From Bacteroidales bacterium (GTDB taxonomy: Bacteria; Bacteroidota; Bacteroidia; Bacteroidales; WCHB1-69): a stretch of 54,693 nt of DNA. The stretch covers positions 1-54,693 of the forward strand of contig JAFZZT010000003.1 of the NCBI GenBank assembly GCA_017615595.1, in the 5' to 3' direction. Both the position numbers and the translations under genes were made by a program. Shown here piece after piece: positions 24,200-33,573 of this stretch (the first letter of the stretch is position 1; the number at the start of each line of letters is the position of its first letter). The notes under the pieces are model-generated. The model ran no database searches. It was not told where the DNA came from and saw only the letters and a list, made by a program, of their open reading frames with translations.

Positions 24200-25556
24200 T
24201 ACCGTCCAGTTCCATATCGGTGACGTGTTGATGGGCGGTGATGCCCCGGTCGTGGTGCAGTCCATGACCAATACCGACACGTTGGATGTGGCGGCGTCCG
24301 TGGCCCAATGCGAGCGCATGGTGGCCTCCGGCGCCCAGATGGTGCGCCTGACCGTCCCTTCCATGAAAGAGGTGGATGCGCTGGCCAAGATACAGGCAGA
24401 GCTTCGCCGGAAAGGATGTACGGTGCCCATCGTGGCTGACGTGCATTTCAACCCGAAGGTCGCGGAGGCTGTGGCTTCGTTTGTAGAGAAAGTGCGCATC
24501 AACCCCGGCAACTATGTGGACAAGCGTGTCTTTGCCTCTTTTACGATGACAGATGCCGAGTATGCGGACGCTGTCAGACGTATGGCGGAGCGCGCCCGGC
24601 CGCTCTTCGAGATATGCCGTGCCCACGGCACGGCAATCCGTCTGGGCATCAACCAAGGCTCTCTGTGTGACCGTATCCTGAACCGCTATGGCAACACGCC
24701 CGAGGCGATGGTCCAGTCTGCGTTGGAATGGCTCGACATCTGCGAAGAGGCCGACTTCCATAAGATGGTGATCTCGATGAAGTCGAGCAATGTGCAGACG
24801 ATGATGGAGGCTACGTTGCGCCTGCGGGAGGCGATGGCCTCGCGCGGGGCCATCTATCCCCTCCACCTTGGCGTGACCGAGGCCGGGTGCGGCGTTGAAG
24901 GTCGCGTGAAGTCTGCCGCCGGCATCGGCGCCCTGCTGCTGACCGGCGTTGGCGACACTATCCGTGTCTCCCTGACCGAGCCGCCCGAGAACGAGTCCCC
25001 CTTTGGGCACCGCATCGTGCAGACGGTCGCAGCCCTCAACCCTCAGGATGCCAAGGTCCAAGACCAAACGCTCTTCTATTCGGCGGACATCGCCGACCCG
25101 GAAGCGTGGATGGTCAGCGCTGCCGCCATGGCTGGGTACGCCTATTATCACCATCATATCAAAGACATTGTCTTGGAGAACCATACGCAGAGCGCCGCCC
25201 AACTGGAGGAGTTGCGTGCCACCATCTTACAGGCGTGTCGTATCCGCATGAGCAAGACGGAGTTCATATCCTGTCCCTCCTGCGGCCGCACACAGTACGA
25301 CATCCAGTCGGTGGTGGCCCTGGTGAAGGAGCGCTTCGCCCATTATCCGGGTCTTAAGATCGGCGTGATGGGTTGCATCGTCAATGGCCCTGGCGAGATG
25401 GCTGACGCCGACTACGGCATCGTGGGCGCCTCGCAAGGGCTGGTGTGTGTCTATAAGGCCAAAGAGAAGCTGACCAACCCGATCCCGATCCCCGATGCCT
25501 TGAATATGCTGGAATCGTTGATTTCGGAAATGGATGGCGGTGACAAGAAAGATTGA
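24192..25556 (+). CDS. ispG: 4-hydroxy-3-methylbut-2-en-1-yl diphosphate synthase, shortened plant-type
   Basis: IspG (GcpE) reduces MEcPP to HMBPP in the MEP isoprenoid pathway with a 4Fe-4S cluster. The 454-residue protein has the TIM-barrel first domain (QSMTNTDT near 23-30, VADVHFNPK, VRINPGNY), ending near GDTIRVSL (254-261). The cluster domain has Cys361, Cys364 and Cys395 (SCPSCGR, GVMGCIVNGPGE). Escherichia coli IspG is about 370 residues with roughly 45 residues between these blocks; plant and many Bacteroidota versions, from memory, exceed 600. Here about 99 residues separate them, a clearly intermediate form. Coupled to thiL by an 8-bp overlap. Confidence 0.93.
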   Translation: MHSTVQFHIGDVLMGGDAPVVVQSMTNTDTLDVAASVAQCERMVASGAQMVRLTVPSMKEVDALAKIQAELRRKGCTVPIVADVHFNPKVAEAVASFVEKVRINPGNYVDKRVFASFTMTDAEYADAVRRMAERARPLFEICRAHGTAIRLGINQGSLCDRILNRYGNTPEAMVQSALEWLDICEEADFHKMVISMKSSNVQTMMEATLRLREAMASRGAIYPLHLGVTEAGCGVEGRVKSAAGIGALLLTGVGDTIRVSLTEPPENESPFGHRIVQTVAALNPQDAKVQDQTLFYSADIADPEAWMVSAAAMAGYAYYHHHIKDIVLENHTQSAAQLEELRATILQACRIRMSKTEFISCPSCGRTQYDIQSVVALVKERFAHYPGLKIGVMGCIVNGPGEMADADYGIVGASQGLVCVYKAKEKLTNPIPIPDALNMLESLISEMDGGDKKD

Positions 25557-25557
25557 G

Positions 25558-25658
25558 TTTGGCTATTAGCTGTTAGCCATTAGCTATTGTTCCCCAACTG
25601 ACAATTACTAACTTCTAACTCCAAACTTCTAACTTCTAACTGACAACTGATAACTGAT
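25558..25658. repeat. Heptamer/octamer tract, inverted relative to 21985-22095
   Basis: TTAGCTGTTAGCCATTAGC-like 8-mers are followed by CTTCTAACTCCAAA and CTTCTAA units. The reverse complement closely resembles the tract after prfB: CAGTTGTCAG, then AGTTAGA and AGTTTGG units. The tract fills the gap between ispG and the aminotransferase gene up to two bases before its ATG. Confidence 0.88.
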
Positions 25659-25659
25659 A

Positions 25660-26832
25660 ATGATGGATTACAATTTTGACGAACTTGTTGAAAGACGCGG
25701 CACTTCGTGTGTGAAACATGATATGCTGAAGGAGGTCTTCGGCACCCAGGATGTCTTGCCGATGTGGGTGGCCGATATGGATTTCAAGACGCCTGATTTT
25801 GTGGTCAAGGCTATCAAAGAGCGCTGCGATCATGAGGTCTTCGGCTATACCTTCGCCCCGCCGTCCTACGTCTGTGCCGTGGTCAACTGGTTCCAATCGC
25901 ATTACGGCATTGAGGCCAAGTGGTCGAAGATGCACTTCATCCCCGGGGTGGTGCAGGGCATCGCTTTTGTGCTGCAGGCCTTCACCCAGCCCGGCGATCA
26001 TGTCCTGGTGACCACACCCGTTTATCCGCCATTCCTCAACGTGCCGCACCGCAGCGGCCGCCGCTTCGTCAGCAGCAGTTTGAAGACCGTCAACGGACGT
26101 TTTGAGATCGACTACGAGGACTTGGAGGAGAAAGCCAAAGAGTGTAAGGTGATGATCCTGGCCAATCCGCACAATCCCGGGGGCACGGTCTGGACTCCCG
26201 AGGAGCTTCGCCGCGTGGCAGAGATCTGCTACCGCCGGAAGGTGCTCGTCATCGCGGATGAGATCCATGCCGACCTGACGTTGCCGGGGCATAAGCACAC
26301 CTCCTTCACCACCGTGTCGGAGGAGGCGTTCCATAACTCCATCACCTTCTTCGCGCCCAGCAAGACCTTCAACATGGCGGGGCTGGGCTCTTCCGTCTGT
26401 TATGTGCCCGACCCGGACATCCGCCGTCAGTTCTTCAATTTCCTGGATGCCAACGAGCTGTCCTTGGGCCATCTCTTTGCCTATGTGGGGGCCGAGGCTG
26501 CCTTCCGCTATGGAGAGGAGTGGCGTCTGCAACTGTTGCAATATCTGCAAGGGAATGTCGATTTCGCCATCGACTATCTGAAACAACATGCGCCCAAAGT
26601 GGTGGCGATGCGCCCCGAGGCTTCTTTCCTGCTGTGGCTGGATTTCAGAGCATACGGACTGCCGCACGAGGAGCTGGTGCGCATCATGATAGAGGAAGCA
26701 AAGGTGGGGCTGAATAGCGGCACTGACTATGGTGCTGATGGCGAAGGCTTCATGCGGCTCAATATCGGTTGCCCGCGCGCCACTTTGGAGGAGGGACTGT
26801 CCCGGATCTGCCAAGCACTGCAAAGCCGTTAA
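25660..26832 (+). CDS. PLP-dependent aminotransferase, MalY/PatB type (putative cystathionine beta-lyase)
   Basis: The 390-residue fold-type I enzyme has VLPMWVADMDF, the substrate and PLP loop LANPHNPGGTVWT, the aspartate region VIADEIHADL, and the PLP lysine in APSKTFNMAGLGSS. This is the MalY/PatB subgroup, which cleaves cystathionine or cysteine C-S bonds, though aminotransferase activity cannot be excluded. Two ATGs are possible (25660 and 25663). The start sits directly behind the inverted repeat tract, so its promoter must lie inside or before it. The stop overlaps the stop of the convergent helicase gene within GTTAAC. Confidence 0.93.
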   Translation: MMDYNFDELVERRGTSCVKHDMLKEVFGTQDVLPMWVADMDFKTPDFVVKAIKERCDHEVFGYTFAPPSYVCAVVNWFQSHYGIEAKWSKMHFIPGVVQGIAFVLQAFTQPGDHVLVTTPVYPPFLNVPHRSGRRFVSSSLKTVNGRFEIDYEDLEEKAKECKVMILANPHNPGGTVWTPEELRRVAEICYRRKVLVIADEIHADLTLPGHKHTSFTTVSEEAFHNSITFFAPSKTFNMAGLGSSVCYVPDPDIRRQFFNFLDANELSLGHLFAYVGAEAAFRYGEEWRLQLLQYLQGNVDFAIDYLKQHAPKVVAMRPEASFLLWLDFRAYGLPHEELVRIMIEEAKVGLNSGTDYGADGEGFMRLNIGCPRATLEEGLSRICQALQSR

Positions 26833-28247
26833 CCGAAGTATTCATCTTCAAAATTCAAAAGATATACCTGCTCGGTACTTCTTGTGAGGGCGGTGTATAG
26901 CCATCGTAAGAATTCCTTGTCGAAGCCGTCTTCCGGCACAAATCCTTTGTCGATGATGACCTGTTTCCACTGCCCGCCCTGGGTCTTGTGGCAGGTGAGT
27001 GCGTAGGCGAACTTGACCTGCACGGCGTTGAGGTATGGGTCGTTTTTGATGCGAAGGAAGCGCGCCCGCGGGTTGGTGATCTCCTGATAATCTTCGGCGA
27101 TGGCCTGATAGAGGCGCTGGCTGTCCTCGAAGGTCAAGGAGGCACTCTCGATGTTGAGACTCTCCAAGATGATCTTGATGTCTATGTTAGGCTCGTCAGG
27201 ATAATCGCAGAGTCGGACGGTGACATCGGCGAAATGATAGCCGTAGATCTCTTGCTGACGATGGATGCTCATCACCTCCATGATGTCGCCGTTGGCCAGA
27301 AAGCCGACCTCCGAGAGCTCATCCACCCAATAGTAGTTGTTCTTAACCGCCATGATGAAGTCGCCGGTGGCGATGCTGTTCTCCCGGAAGTGGATGCGCC
27401 CGCGGATCTCCTGGTTGAAGATGTTGGCCCTCTTGTTGGAGCGGGTGATGGTGACGATCTCCTCTGAGGCATACTTCCCGTACAGACTGTTGTACAACTC
27501 TTCGAGCTCTCCGCCGTTGATACGGGTGACGTCTGGCATGGGCTGGGCGCTGAAGAGGGGAGGGAAGAACTCCTCTGTGTCTATCTTTTCTCGCAAGGCG
27601 GTGGCGGAAACGAGGATGCCGGACTCTTGGGCTTGTCGCACCACATCCGTCAGCCGACAGGTGTAAGGCACCACGTCATAGGAGTGTTTCATGTAGTTAG
27701 TGTCGAGGGCAGGACTCTCTACCGAGTGGACAGGCGGCAGCTGTGCGTCATCGCCGATGAAGAGCATGCGGTTGTGCGGCGAGGAATAGACGTAGTCGAT
27801 GAGGTCGTCCAGAAGACTGGCCATGCCCAAGCCGTCCATGTTGCCCTCGGCGGAGATCATGGAGGCCTCGTCCACGATGAAGAGGGTGTGCTGGTATTTG
27901 TTCTCCTTGCGCACGAAGTAGTGAAGGCCGTCTCGCTGTGCCATGCGGTATATCCATTTGTGGATGGTGTATGCCTTGCGGCCTGTGTATTGCGACAGCA
28001 CCTTGGCGGCGCGACCCGTGGGGGCCAGCAAGACGGTGCGCACATGCAACTCGTCTAACGATTGGACCAGCGCACTCATCAGACTCGTCTTGCCCGTGCC
28101 CGCATATCCTCTCATGATGAACAGAAACTGTTCCCCGCTGTTAAAGATAAACTCCGACAGTCGCTGGATGGCCTCCGCCTGCGATGGCGTGGGCTCAAAG
28201 GAAAAATGATGGTGCAAACGATCCGTGAACTCCTCCCGCGTAATCAT
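26829..28247 (-). CDS. ATP-dependent RecD-like DNA helicase
   Basis: The 472-residue superfamily 1 helicase has Walker A GYAGTGKTS at 47-55, Walker B IVDEASMIS, an SF1 motif region FIGDDAQLPP, and a C-terminal UvrD_C_2 block with TCHKTQGGQWKQVI and LYTALTRSTEQVYLL. The order is that of small RecD/Dda-like single-domain helicases, which have no RecB or RecC partners. The role in replication or repair is inferred. It starts two bases after the L,D-transpeptidase stop and ends overlapping the convergent aminotransferase stop. Confidence 0.9.
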   Translation of the reverse strand: MITREEFTDRLHHHFSFEPTPSQAEAIQRLSEFIFNSGEQFLFIMRGYAGTGKTSLMSALVQSLDELHVRTVLLAPTGRAAKVLSQYTGRKAYTIHKWIYRMAQRDGLHYFVRKENKYQHTLFIVDEASMISAEGNMDGLGMASLLDDLIDYVYSSPHNRMLFIGDDAQLPPVHSVESPALDTNYMKHSYDVVPYTCRLTDVVRQAQESGILVSATALREKIDTEEFFPPLFSAQPMPDVTRINGGELEELYNSLYGKYASEEIVTITRSNKRANIFNQEIRGRIHFRENSIATGDFIMAVKNNYYWVDELSEVGFLANGDIMEVMSIHRQQEIYGYHFADVTVRLCDYPDEPNIDIKIILESLNIESASLTFEDSQRLYQAIAEDYQEITNPRARFLRIKNDPYLNAVQVKFAYALTCHKTQGGQWKQVIIDKGFVPEDGFDKEFLRWLYTALTRSTEQVYLLNFEDEYFG

Positions 28248-28249
28248 GG

Positions 28250-30124
28250 CTATCTGTTCATGCCGGTGTATATCAAGATGTTGTCATCTTTGTAGTAGAT
28301 GTCGTTGCGATATTGCATCCTGTCTTTGTCATCCAAAAAACAGGTGTAATACTCGATATAGAGGGGCATCTGTTTCTTGAGATGGATGGTGGTGGGCATC
28401 AGTTTGCGGTAGAACTGTTTGTCGTATTCGGAGAGCTTCTCGTAGCGGATGGAGTCCTGCTCCTCCAGCTTCTCCAGATATTTCTCTCCTTTTTCGGTGG
28501 TGGGTTCGCCGCCCATGATGATGCTGATCTGCTCTTTCCGGATGGTGTCGAACTCGTTGAGGTCGAAGATCACCTCGGCCAGGTCAAAGGGGTTCTCCAC
28601 GCGGATGCAGCCGTGCGACAGGGCACGCACCCTCCGCTTGAAGGCGCCTTTGTTGTTTGTGTCGTGCAGATAGACGGATTCGGTGTTGGGGAAGCTGAAC
28701 TTGATCTGCCCCAACGCATTATATCGTCCTGAGGTTTGATACAAACGATAGGGGATATTCTGCCGGTTGACTTTGGTCCAGTCGATGGTCTCGGGCTTTA
28801 CATATTGTCCATTGCGGGCATCTTTGATATAGAGATGCTCTCTGTTGACCACAGCCGTGTTGCTCTTGCAGAGTTTGGAGTAGTACTCGTTTTTGATGAT
28901 GTCGTAAGGGATGCTCCACTCGGGATTGAGGACGATGTAGTTGATGTTGCTGTGCAGCAGCGGCGATTCGCTCTTGGCGGCGAGGATGAGGCCGTTCGGC
29001 TTCTTGCGCCACGCTGCCTTCGCCGGGTTGGCGGTGCGTCCGCAACAGATGCGCGTCTTGAAGGCGACCGTGTCCTCTACAAAGGTGCAGAGGGTGAAGT
29101 CGGGGATGTTGACGGCGATGTGGGTCTTCCCTTTGGCGGGGATGACGTGCCAGCGGAGGCGCTCCATGTTGGCGGAGAGCCGCTTGATGTAGTAGTTGGC
29201 AGGACGGTTGAGCTTCTCCAGCGTCTCTTTGTCGAGGGTGTCGCTCGTGGGGATGGCGTTGTCCGTCCGGAAGAGGTTGACAGCAGCCAGCAGGGCAGGG
29301 GTCAGACGGTTGGTGTCTGCCACCGTGCTGTCCAGCGTGCCCACCCATTTGAGACGGCGGCAGAGAGGACGGTAATGTGCGTCTTCGGTGCGCTTGTGCC
29401 ATGTGCCCACGGGCAGGGTGTCCGGCTCCCGCTCGGCCTTCGCATACCAGGTCGCCAATTCTTTCTGATAGCGCACATAGACAGGGTCCTCGATCTGCAT
29501 GGATTCCATGGCCTTTTCCAGATCTTTCATTTGTGCAAGCGCCTCTTGCACAAAGTTGGTGTCGGGCTTCTCGTACTTATACAGCCATTTCCCGCCGTTG
29601 ACGGTCTTGGGGTCGCTGATGCCATAGCGCAAGGCCGTGGCATAGCGCAGATAGGAACGCGTCATGGCTAACTCCAAATCCAACAACTGCTTGTATAAGA
29701 TGCTGTCTTGATTGGCAATCCGATGATTTTTCAAGGAGTCTATGACAGAAACAATGTAACCATATTCAAACTCGTCAGGATGAATGCCATGACTGGTCGC
29801 ATCGGCCAAATACTGCTGCAGCGTGCTGCCCAGAAACTCATTCAACCCTTTTTCGGTCCAAAAAGGAGCATAGTCCCGCTGGGCGTAGAAAGTGCGGATC
29901 CCATACTGGATGTTGGAGTCCTGGTCGGCATATTGCGGGATGGCCTGCTGGTAATATTCCTGGATCTCTTTGTCAGAATACGCGCTGTAATACTTGAACC
30001 AGGAGGGCTTGGGATGATGCAGACTGTTGTTCTGACAAGAAGACAGGTTGAGGATGCACACCAAACTGATCGTTAAGGTGAGCAGCCTTCTGCTGTTCTT
30101 GCATCTGAGCATCAAATGGGCCAT
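28250..30124 (-). CDS. Lipoprotein L,D-transpeptidase, YcbB-like
   Basis: The 624-residue protein begins with a lipoprotein signal (LSSC, Cys30), followed by no acidic residues, so probably periplasmic. It has the YcbB layout: a helical N-terminal scaffold with a peptidoglycan-binding-like segment, then a YkuD catalytic domain with the catalytic Cys506 in SHGCIRVENPF. Such enzymes cross-link peptidoglycan by 3-3 bonds or attach proteins to it. The -7 box lies at 30151-30158. Cotranscribed with the RecD-like helicase, which looks like a chance pairing. Confidence 0.9.
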   Translation of the reverse strand: MAHLMLRCKNSRRLLTLTISLVCILNLSSCQNNSLHHPKPSWFKYYSAYSDKEIQEYYQQAIPQYADQDSNIQYGIRTFYAQRDYAPFWTEKGLNEFLGSTLQQYLADATSHGIHPDEFEYGYIVSVIDSLKNHRIANQDSILYKQLLDLELAMTRSYLRYATALRYGISDPKTVNGGKWLYKYEKPDTNFVQEALAQMKDLEKAMESMQIEDPVYVRYQKELATWYAKAEREPDTLPVGTWHKRTEDAHYRPLCRRLKWVGTLDSTVADTNRLTPALLAAVNLFRTDNAIPTSDTLDKETLEKLNRPANYYIKRLSANMERLRWHVIPAKGKTHIAVNIPDFTLCTFVEDTVAFKTRICCGRTANPAKAAWRKKPNGLILAAKSESPLLHSNINYIVLNPEWSIPYDIIKNEYYSKLCKSNTAVVNREHLYIKDARNGQYVKPETIDWTKVNRQNIPYRLYQTSGRYNALGQIKFSFPNTESVYLHDTNNKGAFKRRVRALSHGCIRVENPFDLAEVIFDLNEFDTIRKEQISIIMGGEPTTEKGEKYLEKLEEQDSIRYEKLSEYDKQFYRKLMPTTIHLKKQMPLYIEYYTCFLDDKDRMQYRNDIYYKDDNILIYTGMNR

Positions 30125-30150
30125 CGTTGATAATTTTGTTTTAACCGCTG

Positions 30151-30158
30151 CAAAGATA
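30151..30158 (-). promoter_or_regulatory. -7 box for the L,D-transpeptidase gene
   Basis: TATCTTTG followed by CAGC on the minus strand lies 26 bp before the ATG and just beyond the stop of the ATP-grasp gene, separating this pair from the exporter operon. Confidence 0.6.
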
Positions 30159-30163
30159 TAAAA

Positions 30164-31321
30164 TTATTTTACAATCATATAATCGTGCATATCTAAATGC
30201 AGGATGTGCTCCAGTTCGGCTTTATGAGCATCGTCAGTGCGGATGAAGGCGGTGGCGGCAACTCCGATGGTGGGGTCTGCCAACGGACGCAGCTCCAGCA
30301 CATCCATCATGTCCTCCCGGAATTTCTTTTCGTTGAAGACCTCTTCCGGTGCGGAGTCGGCGGGACGTTCCAGGACCAGGAAGCTGTAGGTGTCTTGCTC
30401 TTTGCCTTTCCACATCTCCTCTTTGCCGATGTGGATGTTCTCCAAATAGGCTACGATGGGGTGCAGTCCGCTGATGTGCGTCTGCAACTCGTTGAGGCAG
30501 AAGCCGGCGAAACGCAACGGGTTGATCTCGATGGGGATGGATCTCTTGCCGTCATAGCGGAACTCAATGTGCATGGGGAAGTCGTGCAACTTCAGCACCT
30601 TGTTGAGCTCAACGAGGAAGTGCATGAAAGGCTCCTCGTATTGGTCGTACAATGCACGGCTGGAGCAGTAGAGACGGTCGGAGGTGTCATTCTCGTCAGC
30701 GAAACGATGATGGAAGATGTTGAGGATAGTGGGCGCTCCCTTTTCATCGAAATAGGTGTCCACGGCATACTCTTCTCCTCGGATGTAGGCTTCAATCAAG
30801 AACTTCTGCGTGCCGATGACAAACTCGGGGAACTGGGAACTCACCTTGTGGAAGTTGGCTTGGATGTCGCGGATGGCGGCATCCCATTCTTCCGTGTTGT
30901 GCACCACATGCACGCCTGCGCTCAAGAATCCCACGGAGGGTTTCAGCACCAAGGGGTAGGGGAGCTTGTCCGCCTCCATGCGGTCCAACTGGGCGATCTC
31001 TTCCTCACAGAAGAAAAAGTCGGGGTACATGTCGTGGCAGATCCGCCGGAAGGTGGCTTTGTCTTTCAGCAAGGCGATCTTATCGAGCAGCTCTTGGTCG
31101 GGCAGGTGCTCTACCAGCCAGCCCAAGGCGTTCTCCGACATGGTATATAAACGGCCGCGCTTCTCGTATTCTGCCACAAATGGAGCATCGTCCAGCAAAG
31201 GCAACGCATAGCCTTCGGCGACAATCTTTTCCGACATGGCATTTCTCAATACAGGAAGGTTTTTCTCGATGGCGGTCTTGACTAAAGTCTTGGATACGTA
31301 TGGTTTTTCTAAGATGAGCAT
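30164..31321 (-). CDS. ATP-grasp domain protein
   Basis: The 385-residue cytoplasmic protein has an ATP-grasp fold: DKATFRRICHDMYPDFFF, the nucleotide-lysine block LPYPLVLKPSVGFLSAGVHVV, FLIEAYIRGEEYAVDTYFD, and the magnesium-binding IEFRYDGKRSIPIEINPLRFAG. ATP-grasp enzymes ligate a carboxylate to an amine or thiol through acyl phosphate. The substrate is unknown. It is the last gene of the six-gene exporter operon, eight bases after the permease stop, so it may make or modify what the exporter moves. Confidence 0.85.
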   Translation of the reverse strand: MLILEKPYVSKTLVKTAIEKNLPVLRNAMSEKIVAEGYALPLLDDAPFVAEYEKRGRLYTMSENALGWLVEHLPDQELLDKIALLKDKATFRRICHDMYPDFFFCEEEIAQLDRMEADKLPYPLVLKPSVGFLSAGVHVVHNTEEWDAAIRDIQANFHKVSSQFPEFVIGTQKFLIEAYIRGEEYAVDTYFDEKGAPTILNIFHHRFADENDTSDRLYCSSRALYDQYEEPFMHFLVELNKVLKLHDFPMHIEFRYDGKRSIPIEINPLRFAGFCLNELQTHISGLHPIVAYLENIHIGKEEMWKGKEQDTYSFLVLERPADSAPEEVFNEKKFREDMMDVLELRPLADPTIGVAATAFIRTDDAHKAELEHILHLDMHDYMIVK

Positions 31322-31329
31322 AGTATGGG

Positions 31330-32454
31330 TTATTTACTTTTTTCTTGATAACTGAGGATGGCGCCCGTATTCACGATGACGGCCATGACGGAGAGTACGA
31401 TGGTCTCTGTCTGCACGCTGACGAAGGCACTTCCCTTGAGCACCACCTTCTTGATAACCTCCATGTAGAACGACATCGGGTTCAGATAGTTGGTGTAATG
31501 CGCCCATTGCGGCATGCCTTCCGTGGGGGTGAAGAGGCCGCTCAGCAACACGAAGATGATGAAGAGGAACAACACGATGAACATGGCCTGCAGCTGGTTC
31601 TCGGAGACGCTGGAGATGAAGAATCCCAACCCCAGCATGACGAGCAGGTAGATGGCTGTGATGCCGAGCAACATGGGGATGCTGCCCTGGACGGTGATGC
31701 CGAATACCAGCTTCATGATGAAAAGACCCATGATGAACTCCACCATGCCGAGAATCCAGAAGGGGATCATCTTGCCGATGAGGAACTGCCAACGGCGGAT
31801 CGGGGTGACGTTGACCTGTTCGATGGTGCCGATCTCTTTCTCACGCACCAGATTCAACGCCGTGACATAGCAGCCGATGAGCGTGACCAAGATGACCAAG
31901 ATGCCCGGCACGATGAGGTTTTTGTAGTTCATCTGCTCGTTATACCAATAGATATAGGAGAGATTCAACCGGGCGGGTATTTGTTCTTCGGAGGCGATGA
32001 ACATGTTGTCCTCCTGGAATTTCTGCATGTAGCCGCCGATGATCTCCTGCGTGTATCCTACGCCGATGCCTGCTTTGGTGGTGTTGATGGCGTTGGCAGT
32101 GATGGCGATGCGCGTGGCCTCGCCATTCATCAGATCCTCCTCAAATTGGTTGGGAAACTCGACAAGGATATCTATCTTGTCGTGCTGTATCATCTTCTCG
32201 GCATCCTTTTTATTCTGGATGATGCCGTGGGAGACGAAGATGTCCGAGGCGTCAAAGCTGTGGATGATATCTTGGGTGATCCGGGAACCGTCATGGTCTA
32301 TGAAGGCGATGTCCAGCACCTTGATCTCGTAGTCGGCGCAGAAGGGGAAGATCATGAACTGCACCATGGGCGCCACAATCAGGATGCTCATCAGCAACGG
32401 GTTGCGGAAGACCTGCAGAAACTCTTTCTTTATCAGTATCAAAATCGTTCTCAT
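31330..32454 (-). CDS. ABC transporter permease, YbhR/YbhS type
   Basis: The 374-residue ABC-2 permease has one N-terminal helix (about 18-38), a long periplasmic loop (KVLDIAFIDHDGSRITQDI through the EEQIPARLNLSYIYWYN region), and five or so C-terminal helices with VTLIGCYVTALNLVREKEIGTIEQV and FISSVSENQLQAMFIVLFL. This is the DrrB/YbhR pattern. It pairs with the next permease as a heterodimer. The start is three bases downstream of the second permease stop. Confidence 0.88.
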   Translation of the reverse strand: MRTILILIKKEFLQVFRNPLLMSILIVAPMVQFMIFPFCADYEIKVLDIAFIDHDGSRITQDIIHSFDASDIFVSHGIIQNKKDAEKMIQHDKIDILVEFPNQFEEDLMNGEATRIAITANAINTTKAGIGVGYTQEIIGGYMQKFQEDNMFIASEEQIPARLNLSYIYWYNEQMNYKNLIVPGILVILVTLIGCYVTALNLVREKEIGTIEQVNVTPIRRWQFLIGKMIPFWILGMVEFIMGLFIMKLVFGITVQGSIPMLLGITAIYLLVMLGLGFFISSVSENQLQAMFIVLFLFIIFVLLSGLFTPTEGMPQWAHYTNYLNPMSFYMEVIKKVVLKGSAFVSVQTETIVLSVMAVIVNTGAILSYQEKSK

Positions 32455-32457
32455 AGC

Positions 32458-33561
32458 TTAATTCCTTTTATCCAACATTTTAAGACTGATACTGATGAAG
32501 ATGACGGCCATGCCGAACAGGATGGTCAGGTAGGGCCACACGTCAAAGAATCCCGACCCTTTGATCATCACATCTTTGATGGCCAGGATGAACCATTTGG
32601 CGGGGAATATATTGGCGAGTATCTGGAAGATCATCGGCATGCTGTTGAGCGGGAAGAGGAAGCCGGAGAGCAGCACGGTGGGCAGGAAGAGTCCCATCAT
32701 CGTGATCATCATGGCATCCAGCTGCGTGGTGCTGATGGTGGAGATCAACATGCCGAAGGAGGCTGCCGTGAGCATGAAGATGATGCAGAGCAACAACAGG
32801 AACAAGATGCTGCCGTTGAGTGGCATCTTGAAGACGAACACACTGATGATGATGATGACGATGGTGCTCAAGAAGGAGATGATCATGTAAGGGATCACCT
32901 TGCCGATGACCACATAGATCTTTTTGACCGGGGTGATGAAGAGCATGCGCATGGTGCCGGTCTCTTTCTCACGCGCCAGCGTGATGGAGCTCATCAAGGC
33001 GGTTACCAAGATCATGATGAGCGTGATGATGCCCGGGACGAACATATACACACTCTCCATGTTGGGGTTGTACTTCATCTTGGTGGTGATGCTGAACGAT
33101 TCCCCTAGGGTGCTGGTCTGGTTGTACTCGTTCTGGAAATCCTGCACGACTGAGCGCACATAGTTGTTCAAGATGGAGGCGATGTTGAGATCCGACACGT
33201 CATCGATGACCTGGATGGTGGCATTGTGCTCATTCTCCAGCTCGTTCTCAAAATTCTGCGGAATGATGATGGCTAGCTTGATGTTGTTCTCTTTGAACTG
33301 GAAGTCGATCTCCGTCTCGGTGTTGGGGTAGGAGACCACCTGGAAGTAGTTGGAGGAGGACAGCTTGCGGACAAAGGCCTGCGACTGAGTGTCTTTGGAG
33401 TGGTCCAAAACCGCGATTCGGGCGTTGTGGATGTCGGTGCTGATGGTGAAGCCGAAGAGGAGTACCAGTGCCACGGGCATGGCTAACACCAGCAACAGCG
33501 TGATCCTGTCACGGATGATGTGGATGAACTCCTTTCGTAATATCATGCGCAGCTCTTTCAT
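32458..33561 (-). CDS. ABC transporter permease, YbhS/YbhR type
   Basis: The 367-residue paralogue of the neighbouring permease has the same plan: TM1 near 20-42 (ITLLLVLAMPVALVLLFGF), a loop with RIAVLDHSKDTQSQAFVRKL and a dimer-like NPNMESVYMFVPGI, then ITLAREKETGTMRMLFITPV and five C-terminal helices. It sits 12 bp after the downstream ATPase and 3 bp before the other permease. It forms the second half of the membrane channel. Confidence 0.88.
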   Translation of the reverse strand: MKELRMILRKEFIHIIRDRITLLLVLAMPVALVLLFGFTISTDIHNARIAVLDHSKDTQSQAFVRKLSSSNYFQVVSYPNTETEIDFQFKENNIKLAIIIPQNFENELENEHNATIQVIDDVSDLNIASILNNYVRSVVQDFQNEYNQTSTLGESFSITTKMKYNPNMESVYMFVPGIITLIMILVTALMSSITLAREKETGTMRMLFITPVKKIYVVIGKVIPYMIISFLSTIVIIIISVFVFKMPLNGSILFLLLLCIIFMLTAASFGMLISTISTTQLDAMMITMMGLFLPTVLLSGFLFPLNSMPMIFQILANIFPAKWFILAIKDVMIKGSGFFDVWPYLTILFGMAVIFISISLKMLDKRN

Positions 33562-33573
33562 CGTATCCTCCCG

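Noticed and set aside
31345-33108. 587-codon open frame on the plus strand opposite the two permease genes
   Set aside because: Asp/Glu/His-rich composition mirrors the hydrophobic permease codons on the other strand; no start context or domain.
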